A DNA stretch of 64,000 nt. It comes from Paenibacillus sp. (GTDB taxonomy: Bacteria > Bacillota > Bacilli > Paenibacillales > Paenibacillaceae). The stretch spans positions 1-64,000 of the forward strand of contig JAILZT010000027.1 in the NCBI GenBank assembly GCA_023512345.1. Reading direction: 5' to 3'. Shown piece after piece: positions 31,271 through 41,600 of this stretch (positions within the stretch are counted from its first letter, which is position 1; each line of letters begins with the position of its first letter). The position numbers were made by a program, and so were the translations under genes. The notes beneath the pieces were generated by a model. It made no database searches, was not told where the DNA came from, and was given only the letters and a program-made list of their open reading frames with translations.

Positions 31271-33349
31271 TTATTCTCCGCCTTTGTTCTTAGCAACGAT
31301 CTCATCCGCAATGGATTTAGGAACTTCTTCATAGTGAGAAAGCTCCATTGAGAATACGCCGCGTCCTTGAGTACCGGAACGGAGTGTTGTGGAGTATCCG
31401 AACATTTCGGAAAGAGGCACCTTAGACCGGATAATTTGTGCACCACCACGGGAATCCATACCTTCGATTCTTCCGCGACGGGAGCTCAGCATACCCATTA
31501 CATCGCCCATATATTCCTCAGGAACAGTTACTTCCACTTTCATGATTGGCTCAAGCAGGACAGGCTTACACTTGTCTTTAGCTGCTTTGAGTGCCATCGA
31601 GCCGGCAATTTTGAACGCCATTTCGTTGGAGTCAACATCATGATAAGAACCATCTACGACAGTGGCTTTAACATCAACAAGCGGGAAGCCTGCGATGACA
31701 CCATTTTTCATAGCTTCTTCGATACCAGCTAGTGCAGGAGCGATGTACTCTCTAGGAACAGAACCACCGACAACTTTACTTTCGAATGTATTGCCTGTAC
31801 CAGCCTCGAGTGGTTCAAACTCAACCCACACGTGACCATACTGACCGCGTCCACCAGATTGGCGAACGAATTTACCTTCGACGCGAGCTGGAGCCTTGAA
31901 AGTCTCACGGTATGCTACTTGTGGCTTACCAACGTTAGTCTCAACGTTGAACTCACGGCGCATACGATCGATGATGATTTCAAGGTGAAGTTCACCCATA
32001 CCTGCCAGGATGGTTTGGCCAGTTTCTTCATCGGTATGTGCACGAAGAGTTGGATCCTCTTCAGTCAACTTACCTAGAGCAACGCCCAATTTATCTTGGT
32101 CAGCTTTGGTTTTTGGTTCAACAGCAATTTCGATAACCGGATCAGGGAAGTTCATAGACTCCAGAATAACTGGATGCTTCTCATCACATAGTGTATCACC
32201 AGTACTTGTATCTTTCAAACCTACAGCTGCTGCGATGTCACCAGAGTACACAATGGAAATCTCTTGGCGGCTGTTCGCATGCATTTGCAGGATACGTCCG
32301 ATACGTTCCCGTTTGTTCTTAGTAGCATTCAATACGTAAGATCCGGATTCCAGGACACCTGAATATACACGGAAGAACGTAAGTTTGCCTACATAAGGGT
32401 CTGTCATGATTTTAAATGCCAAAGATGAGAACGGCTCTTCATCCGAAGAATGACGAATCGTTTCAGTTCCATCATCAAGATGACCAGTGATAGCTGGAAC
32501 ATCAATAGGAGCTGGCAAGTAATCGATAACAGCGTCCAGCATAAGCTGAACCCCTTTATTGCGGTAGGAGGATCCAACGATTACAGGGAAAATCTTAACA
32601 TCAACTACGCCTTTGCGCAGAGCTGCTTTGATTTCCGCAACTGTAATTTCTTCACCTTCCAGATATTTCATCGTAAGATCTTCGTCAAGTTCTGCTACCT
32701 TCTCGATTAACTCGAGACGCAGTTCAGCAACTTGCTCTAGATACTCAGCTGGAATATCTGTCTCTTCAACATCGCGGCCCATATCATCTTTGAAGATATG
32801 TGCTCTTTGCTCAACCAAGTCGATGATTCCAATGAAATCATTTTCTGCACCGATTGGCAGTTGAATAGCTACAGCATTTGCTTGAAGACGGTCACGCATA
32901 GCTGCGACAACGTTAAGGAAGTCAGCACCAATGATATCCATCTTGTTAACGTATGCGATCCGAGGAACGCCGTAACGGTCAGCCTGTCTCCATACGGTTT
33001 CAGACTGAGGCTCAACGCCTTCTTTCGCACTGAATACGCCTACTGCTCCATCCAATACACGAAGGGAACGTTCAACTTCAACAGTGAAGTCAACGTGTCC
33101 CGGGGTATCAATGATATTGATGCGGTAGCCCTTCCAAGCAGCGGTAGTAGCAGCGGAAGTAATAGTAATTCCGCGCTCCTGTTCTTGTTCCATCCAGTCC
33201 ATTGTAGCAGCACCCTCGTGAACTTCACCGATTTTGTGCGTACGGCCTGTGTAGAAAAGAATCCGCTCTGTGGTAGTTGTTTTACCAGCATCAATATGAG
33301 CCATGATCCCGATGTTACGTGTATTTTTTAAGGAGAACTCTCTTGCCAT
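31271..33349 (-). CDS. fusA: Elongation factor G
   Basis: A 692-residue translocase with AHIDAGKTTTTERIL, DTPGHVDFTVEVERS and NKMDIIGAD in the G domain, and the domain IV loop SGGRGQYGHVWVEFEPLE. GGAGACCC lies upstream of the ATG. It is between rpsG and tuf in the str operon. Confidence 0.98.
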   Translation of the reverse strand: MAREFSLKNTRNIGIMAHIDAGKTTTTERILFYTGRTHKIGEVHEGAATMDWMEQEQERGITITSAATTAAWKGYRINIIDTPGHVDFTVEVERSLRVLDGAVGVFSAKEGVEPQSETVWRQADRYGVPRIAYVNKMDIIGADFLNVVAAMRDRLQANAVAIQLPIGAENDFIGIIDLVEQRAHIFKDDMGRDVEETDIPAEYLEQVAELRLELIEKVAELDEDLTMKYLEGEEITVAEIKAALRKGVVDVKIFPVIVGSSYRNKGVQLMLDAVIDYLPAPIDVPAITGHLDDGTETIRHSSDEEPFSSLAFKIMTDPYVGKLTFFRVYSGVLESGSYVLNATKNKRERIGRILQMHANSRQEISIVYSGDIAAAVGLKDTSTGDTLCDEKHPVILESMNFPDPVIEIAVEPKTKADQDKLGVALGKLTEEDPTLRAHTDEETGQTILAGMGELHLEIIIDRMRREFNVETNVGKPQVAYRETFKAPARVEGKFVRQSGGRGQYGHVWVEFEPLEAGTGNTFESKVVGGSVPREYIAPALAGIEEAMKNGVIAGFPLVDVKATVVDGSYHDVDSNEMAFKIAGSMALKAAKDKCKPVLLEPIMKVEVTVPEEYMGDVMGMLSSRRGRIEGMDSRGGAQIIRSKVPLSEMFGYSTTLRSGTQGRGVFSMELSHYEEVPKSIADEIVAKNKGGE

Positions 33350-33396
33350 GAAATGGGTCTCCTTTCAAAATAGAAGTTATTTGAATGACTATAATT

Positions 33397-33867
33397 CTAC
33401 CAACGGTAGTGAGCAAACGCTTTGTTCGCTTCAGCCATTTTGTGTGTATCTTCACGTTTCTTAACGGAAGCGCCTGTGTTGTTGGAAGCGTCGATGATCT
33501 CAGCCGCCAAACGCTCTTCCATAGTCTTCTCACCGCGGTTGCGTGAGTAGTTTACAAGCCAACGTAATCCCAAAGCAGTACGTCTTTCAGGTTTAACTTC
33601 AATCGGCACCTGGTAGTTAGCACCACCGACACGGCGAGCTTTTACTTCCAAAACCGGCATGATGTTCTTGATGGCAGCTTCGAAAACTTCCATCGGATCT
33701 TTACCTGTGCGTTCTTGAATTAACTTGAACGAATTGTACAGAATGCTTTGAGCGACACCTCTTTTACCACCCAGCATAATGCGGTTGATCAAACGAGTAA
33801 CCAACTTGCTATTATACAACGGATCTGGCAATACGTCTCTCTTAGTAACTGGACCTTTGCGTGGCAT
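33397..33867 (-). CDS. rpsG: 30S ribosomal protein S7
   Basis: A 156-residue S7 with MPRKGPVTKRDVLPDPLYNS and the C-terminal KMAEANKAFAHYRW. It is an assembly initiator of the 30S head. It follows rpsL by 45 bases. Confidence 0.97.
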   Translation of the reverse strand: MPRKGPVTKRDVLPDPLYNSKLVTRLINRIMLGGKRGVAQSILYNSFKLIQERTGKDPMEVFEAAIKNIMPVLEVKARRVGGANYQVPIEVKPERRTALGLRWLVNYSRNRGEKTMEERLAAEIIDASNNTGASVKKREDTHKMAEANKAFAHYRW

Positions 33868-33912
33868 GGATATCCCCCTTTCTTATATGTTTATTATTCA
33901 TGATTGTTTGTC

Positions 33913-34332
33913 TTACTTCTTCACTTTAGGACGCTTCGCACCATACTTAGAGCGAGCTTGCATACGGTTAGCTACACCTGCTGTATCCAAAGCGCCACGA
34001 ACGATATGATAACGAACCCCTGCAAGGTCCTTTACTTTACCTCCGCGAAGTAATACAACACTGTGCTCTTGTAGATTATGTCCGATACCCGGGATATAAG
34101 CTGTTACCTCGAGACGGTTCGTCAAACGAACACGGGCATACTTACGAAGTGCTGAGTTTGGTTTACGTGGAGTCATAGTACCTACACGAGTGCACACACC
34201 GCGTTTTTGCGGGGCGCTCAAATTAGTGCTCTCACGCTTAAGGGCGTTAAAACCTTTTTGAAGAGCAGGAGACTTTGATTTCTCGATTTTGGCTTGACGG
34301 CCTTTACGAACCAATTGATTAATAGTTGGCAT
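33913..34332 (-). CDS. rpsL: 30S ribosomal protein S12
   Basis: A 139-residue S12 with MPTINQLVRKGRQAKIEKSK, TPRKPNSALRKYARV (the lysine matching E. coli K42 is present) and the loop GGKVKDLAGVRYHIVRG. In that loop the position of E. coli P90 is alanine, encoded GCA, rather than proline. Changes there are known to affect ribosomal accuracy and streptomycin response. Whether Ala is normal in this genus cannot be told here. GGGGGTGG precedes the ATG. Confidence 0.97.
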   Translation of the reverse strand: MPTINQLVRKGRQAKIEKSKSPALQKGFNALKRESTNLSAPQKRGVCTRVGTMTPRKPNSALRKYARVRLTNRLEVTAYIPGIGHNLQEHSVVLLRGGKVKDLAGVRYHIVRGALDTAGVANRMQARSKYGAKRPKVKK

Positions 34333-34474
34333 GTTGTTGCCACCCCCTTCCTGAAATGATTATCTAGTTATAAACCTCATTGTTAAGTCCACAGACCCAG
34401 GTGGTTCATAAAAAGACAAATGAAAAGTCCTTGCAACCGAAGTATGTACCCCCGGTACAAAAACGTTTCTATAG

Positions 34475-34726
34475 CTATTGTTTTAAGACGGCTGCCATAG
34501 CAGCGCCCACTTCAATTCCGCAGGCTTTGCCTAAATTCAGCATCGTGTCCACATAAGTGACTTTGACGCCTTGTTTGCCACAAAGCATAACAATCTTGGA
34601 AGTAAGCCTTTGATCTCCGTCCTCTGCCACATAGACTTCTGCAGCTAGGCCCAGTTCTACCGCTTTAACGGTTTGCTTGGTCCCGATCTTGACTTGAGCA
34701 TCCTGTAATCCTCTATCATCAGTCAT
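34475..34726 (-). CDS. rplGB: L7Ae-family ribosomal protein (YbxF / RplGB)
   Basis: An 83-residue L7Ae/L30e-fold protein with IGTKQTVKAVELGLAAEVYVAEDGD and the C-terminal GIEVGAAMAAVLKQ. In Bacillus subtilis the YbxF/RplGB protein encoded before rpsL binds kink-turn RNA. The start at 34726 has GGAGG 8 bases upstream. A longer frame has no site. It is the first gene after rpoC and has its own strong promoter. Confidence 0.9.
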   Translation of the reverse strand: MTDDRGLQDAQVKIGTKQTVKAVELGLAAEVYVAEDGDQRLTSKIVMLCGKQGVKVTYVDTMLNLGKACGIEVGAAMAAVLKQ

Positions 34727-34779
34727 TATTAATTCCTCCAATGAAAAAAGGATAACCTGGCTACTCACGCACCTTAAAC

Positions 34780-34808
34780 ATTTTAGCATCAACATTCGCT
34801 GATGTCAA
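34780..34808 (-). promoter_or_regulatory. Sigma-A promoter of the str operon (rplGB-rpsL-rpsG-fusA-tuf)
   Basis: A perfect TTGACA (34803-34808), a 17-base spacer and TAAAAT (34780-34785) on the minus strand, 54 bases before rplGB. Confidence 0.82.
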
Positions 34809-34848
34809 CAATTTAAGGATAACATTTATTATATTCACTACAGGCAGC

Positions 34849-34879
34849 CACACAATGCCCCATTAAAGGACATTGTGTG
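34849..34879 (-). other. Hairpin between rpoC and the str promoter, without a U-run
   Basis: CACACAATG (34871-34879 on the minus strand) pairs perfectly with CATTGTGTG (34849-34857), with a CC/GG pair inside. No T-tract follows. It lies 24 bases after the rpoC stop and could be a factor-dependent stop, a processing site or a 3'-end stabiliser. Confidence 0.6.
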
Positions 34880-34903
34880 AATTGCACTGAGGTGGTTATT
34901 ACA

Positions 34904-37900
34904 TTATTCAGCCGGAACAGTCTCTAAAGACTCTTTCGTGCTTTCTGCATTTGCATTGCTTAGTTTTACATTACGGTAGCGATTCATACCTGTACCTGCA
35001 GGAATCAACTTACCGATGATAACATTTTCTTTCAATCCAAGCAACTTATCCACTTTTCCTTTGATTGCAGCATCTGTCAAGACACGAGTAGTCTCTTGGA
35101 AAGATGCAGCAGACAGGAAGGAATCCGTTTCAAGGGATGCTTTGGTAATACCAAGCAATACTGGTTTAGCTACTGCTGGTTCATTACCAGAAAGGATTGC
35201 TTCTTTGTTGGCAGCTTCATATTCATGAATATCTGCGAAAGCACCTGGCAGCAATGTGGTGTCACCCGCGTCGATAATGCGGATTTTACGCAACATTTGC
35301 TTGATCATAACTTCAATGTGCTTATCATTGATCTCAACGCCCTGGTTACGATATACACGCTGCACTTCTTGCAGAATGTAGTTCTGTACCCCGCGGATAC
35401 CTTTGATACGCAGCATTTCCTTAGGATCGATAGAACCATCTGTCAGTTCATCACCAGCTTCAATTTCCTGCCCAACAGTAACGCGCAGGCGTGAGCCGTA
35501 AGTGATGGAGTAAGTCTTAGATTCCGCTTCACCTTGAACCTCGATTTCACGACGGTCCTTCGTTTCACGAATCTCCTTAATTACGCCATCCACTTCACTG
35601 ATTGTTGCCTGACCTTTTGGATTCCGGGCTTCAAACAACTCTTGAATACGCGGCAAACCTTGGGTAATATCATCTCCGGCAACACCACCGGTATGGAACG
35701 TACGCATGGTAAGCTGGGTTCCTGGTTCACCGATAGATTGTGCTGCGATAATACCAACCGCTTCACCGATCTCTACGTGTTTGCCAGTTGCCAAGTTACG
35801 TCCGTAGCACTTTTTACATACGCCATGACGGGCACGACAGCTAAGTACTGAACGGATTTGCAATTTGGTTATTCCTGCATTGATAATTTCCTCCGATTTA
35901 TCGGAGTCAATTAGATCATTGCGATGAACGATGATCTCACCGGTTTCTGGATGACGAATCGTTTCGAAGCAATAACGGCCTTCGATCCGGTCATACAGAT
36001 CCTCGATAATCTCTTTACCATCTTGAATGCGGGCAACCATAAAGCCTTTGTCTGTTCCGCAATCTTCTTCGCGAACGATAACGTCCTGTGCTACGTCAAC
36101 GAGACGACGTGTCAAGTAACCTGAGTCAGCGGTACGAAGTGCTGTATCGGCAAGACCTTTACGCGCTCCGTGGGTAGAGATAAAGTACTCCAAGACGGTA
36201 AGACCTTCACGGAAGTTCGCTTTAATTGGAAGCTCGAAAATCCGGCCCGAAGGTGTTGCCATCAGTCCACGCATACCACCCAGCTGAGTGATCTGCGATT
36301 TATTACCCCGTGCCTTGGAATCAACCATGAGCATGATGGAGTTGAAGCGGTCCATTGATTTCAAGAGTACAGTAGTCAAATCGTCCTTAGTCTTAGACCA
36401 AATTTCAATGACACGGTCATACCGTTCTTCATTGGTGATCAGACCACGGCGATATTGGTTAGCAACCACATCAACCTTGGCTTCGGACTCTTTCAAGATT
36501 TGTACTTTTTCCTCAGGTACGATAACGTCCGACACGGCAACCGTTACACCGGAACGTGTGGAGTACGTGAAACCAAGCTGTTTGATTTTATCCAAAATCA
36601 CAGATGTTTTGGTCGTGTGATAGGTTTCGAAGCAGCGGGCAATGATCAGACCTAGATATTCCTTACCTACAGCGCTGGCTTCCGGAGCATCCATAATCAA
36701 CTGACGGATATCCGCGCCTTTTTCATAGATAAAGTATTTCTCTGGTGTACCATGCAACAAGTTAGTTTTGGTAGCTTCATTGATGTACGGGAAGCTGCTC
36801 GGGTAGATCTCATTAAAGATAATCTTACCGACAGTTGTAATCATCAATGCGCTTTGCTGTTCTTCCGTAAAGCAGGTCTTACCCAATGCCTTAACAGGAA
36901 TTGCTACACGAGCGTGAAGACCTGCAGTCCCCCGTTGGTAAGCTGAAACAGCTTCATTCACGGTACGCAGAATCATGCCTGTACCTTTTTCTTCCTTGTT
37001 GTCCATAGTCAGATAGAACGTACCAAGGACCATATCCTGGGAAGGCGTAACAACCGGCTTACCATCTTTAGGGTTCAAAATGTTACCGGATGCCAGCATC
37101 AAGATACGAGCTTCTGCTTGTGCTTCTGCGGACAAAGGAACGTGCACCGCCATTTGGTCACCGTCAAAGTCGGCATTGTAAGCCGTACATACGAGCGGGT
37201 GAAGACGAATAGCGTGACCTTCTACTAGAATCGGCTCAAATGCTTGAATACCGAGACGGTGAAGGGTTGGTGCGCGGTTAAGCAGTACTGGATGCTCTCT
37301 AATAACTTCTTCAAGTACATCCCATACTTCTGGACTTACACGCTCAACTTTACGTTTCGCGCTCTTTATGTTGTGGGCGAGCCCTTTATTAACCAATTCT
37401 TTCATGACAAACGGTTTGAACAATTCCAAAGCCATTTTCTTAGGTAGTCCGCACTGGTACATCTTCAGATACGGTCCAACTACGATAACAGAACGTCCGG
37501 AGTAATCCACCCGTTTACCGAGCAAGTTCTGACGGAAACGACCTTGTTTACCCTTCAGCATATGGCTGAGGGATTTCAAAGGACGGTTACCAGGTCCCGT
37601 TACCGGGCGGCCGCGACGACCGTTGTCGATCAACGCATCGACAGCTTCCTGAAGCATCCGTTTTTCATTTTGCACGATAATATCAGGAGCACCGAGGTCA
37701 AGCAGTCTTTTCAGACGGTTGTTCCGGTTAATTACACGGCGATACAAGTCATTTAAGTCAGACGTAGCAAAACGGCCTCCATCCAATTGAACCATTGGAC
37801 GAAGCTCTGGAGGAATAACCGGAAGAACATCCATGATCATCCAATCAGGCTTGTTGCCGGAGTTGCGGAATGCTTCAATAACTTCAAGACGTTTGATCGC

Positions 37901-38515
37901 ACGATTACGACGTTGGCCTTGAGCGGTACGCAGTTCTTCTTTGAGGAATTCCAACTCTTTATCGATATCGATATCCTGAAGGAGTTTTTTAACTGCTTCT
38001 GCTCCCATACCTGCTTGGAAGCCGTAGCCGTATTTCTCGCGGTAGCTGCGGTATTCTTTCTCGGACAACAGTTGTTTCTTCTCAAGTGGAGTTTCGCCTG
38101 GATCGGTTACAACATAAGAAGCGAAGTAAATGATCTCTTCCAGGGATCTTGGAGACATATCAAGTGCCAGACCCATACGGCTCGGAATACCTTTGAAGTA
38201 CCAGATATGCGATACAGGAGCTGCCAGTTCAATATGACCCATACGCTCACGGCGTACTTTAGCGCGTGTTACTTCAACGCCACAACGATCACATACAACG
38301 CCCTTATAACGGACGCGTTTGTATTTACCGCAATGACATTCCCAGTCTTTTTGGGGTCCAAAGATGCGTTCGCAGAAAAGACCCTCTTTCTCCGGTTTCA
38401 ACGTACGATAGTTAATGGTTTCCGGCTTTTTAACTTCTCCGCGGGACCAAGAACGAATTTTTTCCGGAGATGCAAGTCCGATTTTCATAAATTCAAAATT
38501 GTTAACGTCCAACAA
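34904..38515 (-). CDS. rpoC: RNA polymerase beta' subunit
   Basis: A 1203-residue beta' subunit. The N-terminal zinc site is C60, C62, C75 and C78. The catalytic magnesium motif NADFDGD is at 447-453. The second zinc cluster CRARHGVCKKCYGRN and the trigger-loop region follow. It starts with TTG at 38515 (MLDVNNFEF), with GGAGG 8 bases upstream; a second TTG follows directly. It follows rpoB by 111 bases. Confidence 0.98.
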   Translation of the reverse strand: MLDVNNFEFMKIGLASPEKIRSWSRGEVKKPETINYRTLKPEKEGLFCERIFGPQKDWECHCGKYKRVRYKGVVCDRCGVEVTRAKVRRERMGHIELAAPVSHIWYFKGIPSRMGLALDMSPRSLEEIIYFASYVVTDPGETPLEKKQLLSEKEYRSYREKYGYGFQAGMGAEAVKKLLQDIDIDKELEFLKEELRTAQGQRRNRAIKRLEVIEAFRNSGNKPDWMIMDVLPVIPPELRPMVQLDGGRFATSDLNDLYRRVINRNNRLKRLLDLGAPDIIVQNEKRMLQEAVDALIDNGRRGRPVTGPGNRPLKSLSHMLKGKQGRFRQNLLGKRVDYSGRSVIVVGPYLKMYQCGLPKKMALELFKPFVMKELVNKGLAHNIKSAKRKVERVSPEVWDVLEEVIREHPVLLNRAPTLHRLGIQAFEPILVEGHAIRLHPLVCTAYNADFDGDQMAVHVPLSAEAQAEARILMLASGNILNPKDGKPVVTPSQDMVLGTFYLTMDNKEEKGTGMILRTVNEAVSAYQRGTAGLHARVAIPVKALGKTCFTEEQQSALMITTVGKIIFNEIYPSSFPYINEATKTNLLHGTPEKYFIYEKGADIRQLIMDAPEASAVGKEYLGLIIARCFETYHTTKTSVILDKIKQLGFTYSTRSGVTVAVSDVIVPEEKVQILKESEAKVDVVANQYRRGLITNEERYDRVIEIWSKTKDDLTTVLLKSMDRFNSIMLMVDSKARGNKSQITQLGGMRGLMATPSGRIFELPIKANFREGLTVLEYFISTHGARKGLADTALRTADSGYLTRRLVDVAQDVIVREEDCGTDKGFMVARIQDGKEIIEDLYDRIEGRYCFETIRHPETGEIIVHRNDLIDSDKSEEIINAGITKLQIRSVLSCRARHGVCKKCYGRNLATGKHVEIGEAVGIIAAQSIGEPGTQLTMRTFHTGGVAGDDITQGLPRIQELFEARNPKGQATISEVDGVIKEIRETKDRREIEVQGEAESKTYSITYGSRLRVTVGQEIEAGDELTDGSIDPKEMLRIKGIRGVQNYILQEVQRVYRNQGVEINDKHIEVMIKQMLRKIRIIDAGDTTLLPGAFADIHEYEAANKEAILSGNEPAVAKPVLLGITKASLETDSFLSAASFQETTRVLTDAAIKGKVDKLLGLKENVIIGKLIPAGTGMNRYRNVKLSNANAESTKESLETVPAE

Positions 38516-38626
38516 GGAGCAACCCTCCTTAACCTAATCCTGATTTAGTACCGCTTAACCCCCTTAGGATCCGTAGATCAAAAGAGGGCGTGCGGTGCTT
38601 TTTAAATGCGATTTATATTCCGTGTA

Positions 38627-41600
38627 TTATTCTGCTCCGACTTCTGCGCCTTCTAAATTGAGGCTCAGCTTGTCGCTTGACGTCTCGTCCTCATCGTCCA
38701 GTTCTTTCATCTCAATCTCCTGCTCGTCACCGCTGAGGATTTTGACATCCATACCCAGTGACTGCAGTTCCTTGATCAATACTTTGAACGATTCTGGTAC
38801 ACCCGGTTCTGGAACATTCTCACCCTTGACGATAGATTCGTATGTTTTCACACGACCGACCACATCATCAGACTTGACGGTAAGAATTTCTTGCAGAGTA
38901 TATGCAGCACCGTAAGCTTCAAGTGCCCACACTTCCATTTCCCCGAAGCGCTGACCACCGAATTGTGCTTTACCACCAAGCGGCTGCTGCGTAACGAGAG
39001 AGTAAGGACCTGTTGAACGAGCATGAATTTTATCATCAACCATGTGCGCAAGTTTGATCATATGCATGACGCCAACGGTAACTTCACGTTCGAAACGTTC
39101 ACCAGTACGCCCATCATACAATACAGTCTTACCATTACGCTGCATGCCAGCTTCTTCCATTGTATCAAACACGTCGTACTCACGAGCTCCGTCAAATACC
39201 GGTGTTGCTACATGAATACCAAGACGCAATGCTGCCATACCAATATGGACTTCCAGCACCTGACCGATGTTCATCCGTGAAGGAACGCCCAGTGGGTTGA
39301 GGACAACTTGTACTGGTGTGCCATCCGGCAAGAACGGCATGTCTTCTTCTGGAAGAATACGTGCAACGACACCTTTGTTACCGTGACGTCCTGCCATTTT
39401 GTCGCCTTCAGAAATCTTACGCTTCTGTGCGATATAGACACGAACCAATTGATTAACGCCTGGAGGCAGCTCATCACCGTTCTCGCGAGTAAATACCTTC
39501 ACGTCAACAATGATACCATCACTACCATGAGGTACGCGCAGCGATGTATCGCGAACTTCACGCGCTTTCTCACCGAAGATTGCATGCAGCAAGCGCTCTT
39601 CAGCTGTAAGCTCCGTTACACCTTTCGGAGTAACCTTACCCACGAGAATATCGCCGGCACTAATCTCCGCACCGATACGAATGATACCGCGCTCATCTAG
39701 ATTGCGCAGTGCTTCTTCGCCTACGTTTGGAATATCACGCGTTATTTCTTCAGGTCCCAGCTTAGTGTCACGAGCCTCTGATTCGTATTCCTCGATATGG
39801 ATCGAAGTGTATACATCCTCTTTAACTAGTTTTTCACTCAGCAAGATCGCATCCTCGTAGTTGTAACCTTCCCAAGTCATGAACGCAACGACAACGTTAC
39901 GACCAAGAGCTAACTCGCCCATTTCCGTGGAAGGACCATCTGCTAGGATGTCACCTTTTTTAACAATATCCCCTCTTTTTGCTAGAGGACGTTGATTAAT
40001 ACAGGTACCTTGGTTAGAACGCATAAATTTGTGTAATTTATACTTAACGATATCACCTTTGACTTCTTTACCTTCAACAGCCTCAACACGGCGCAACCAA
40101 ATTTCATTAGCCGATGAGCGTTCGATAATACCGTCATACTTAGAAACAATACATACACCAGAGTCTTTAGCAGACTTATGCTCCATACCTGTGCCGACAA
40201 GCGGTGCTTTCGGAATAAGCAAAGGAACAGCCTGACGTTGCATATTAGATCCCATCAGTGCGCGGTTAGAGTCATCGTTCTCAAGGAACGGAATGAGCGC
40301 TGTCGCTACAGATACAACCTGTTTCGGAGAAACGTCCATGTAATCAACGCGATTACTTGGCATCGTTGTGATATTGTCAGAGTCTTTATTGTAACGAACG
40401 ATAACCATGTCCTCTTTAAAGGAACCATTTTCCTCAATTTGAACATTTGCCTGAGCAATTACGTAGTTATCTTCTTCATCCGCAGTCAAGTAGTCGATTT
40501 GCTCGGTTACTCTTCCGGTCTTAGGATCTACCCAACGGTACGGCGCTTCAATAAAGCCATATTCGTTAATACGGGCAAAAGTAGACAAGGAGTTGATCAG
40601 ACCGATATTCGGTCCCTCAGGCGTTTCGATTGGACACATACGGCCGTAGTGACTGTGATGGACGTCACGAACTTCAAAGCCTGCGCGTTCCCGAGTCAAA
40701 CCACCGGGTCCGAGTGCTGACAGACGGCGTTTATGCGTCAATTCAGCAAGAGGATTCGTCTGATCCATGAACTGGGACAGCTGGGAACTACCGAAGAACT
40801 CTTTGATCGAAGCAATAACCGGGCGAATGTTGATCAGGGCCTGCGGTGTAATCGCATTAGCATCCTGAATAGACATTCTCTCACGCACTACGCGCTCCAT
40901 ACGGGACAAACCGATACGGAACTGGTTCTGCAAGAGTTCGCCTACGGAACGCAGACGACGGTTACCCAAGTGGTCAATATCGTCGGTATTACCTACGCCA
41001 TGCAGCAAATTAATAAAGTAGCTGATTGAGGAGATAATATCAGCCTGGGTAATATGTTTGATTGATTTATTGATATTGCCGTTAGCAATCAGCTTAAGAA
41101 CACGGCCTTCTTCGATTGGCGAATGAACGTCAATCGTTTGAAGTGAAATATCTTCGCCGTCAAGAACTCCGCTTACGCGATAGTTTTTGAAGCCAACTTG
41201 CTTCTCGAAATAAGGAAGCAGCTCATCAAGCAAACGACGGTCAACCATTTGTCCAGCTTCTGCAAGAATTTCTCCTGTAGAGTCATCAACCAAAGGTTGA
41301 GCCAGACGCTGATTGAACAGGCGGTTCTTGATGTGTAGCTTTTTGTTGATTTTATAACGGCCTACATTGGCCAGATCATAACGTTTTGGATCAAAGAAAC
41401 GTGCCACTAGCAAGCTCTTAGCATTGTCTAGTGTCGGCGGCTCACCTGGACGCAAACGCTCATAGATTTCAATAAGCGCCTTCTCCGTGGAGTCGGTGTT
41501 ATCCTTATCCAGCGTATTCCGAATATATTCATCATCACCAAGCAGTTCCAAAATCTCAGCATCACTGCCAAATCCAAGAGCACGAAGCAATACAGTAACC

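Noticed and set aside
37787..38548. A 253-codon plus-strand open frame opposite the start of rpoC
   Set aside because: Antisense shadow of rpoC; no recognisable domain and no ribosome binding site.
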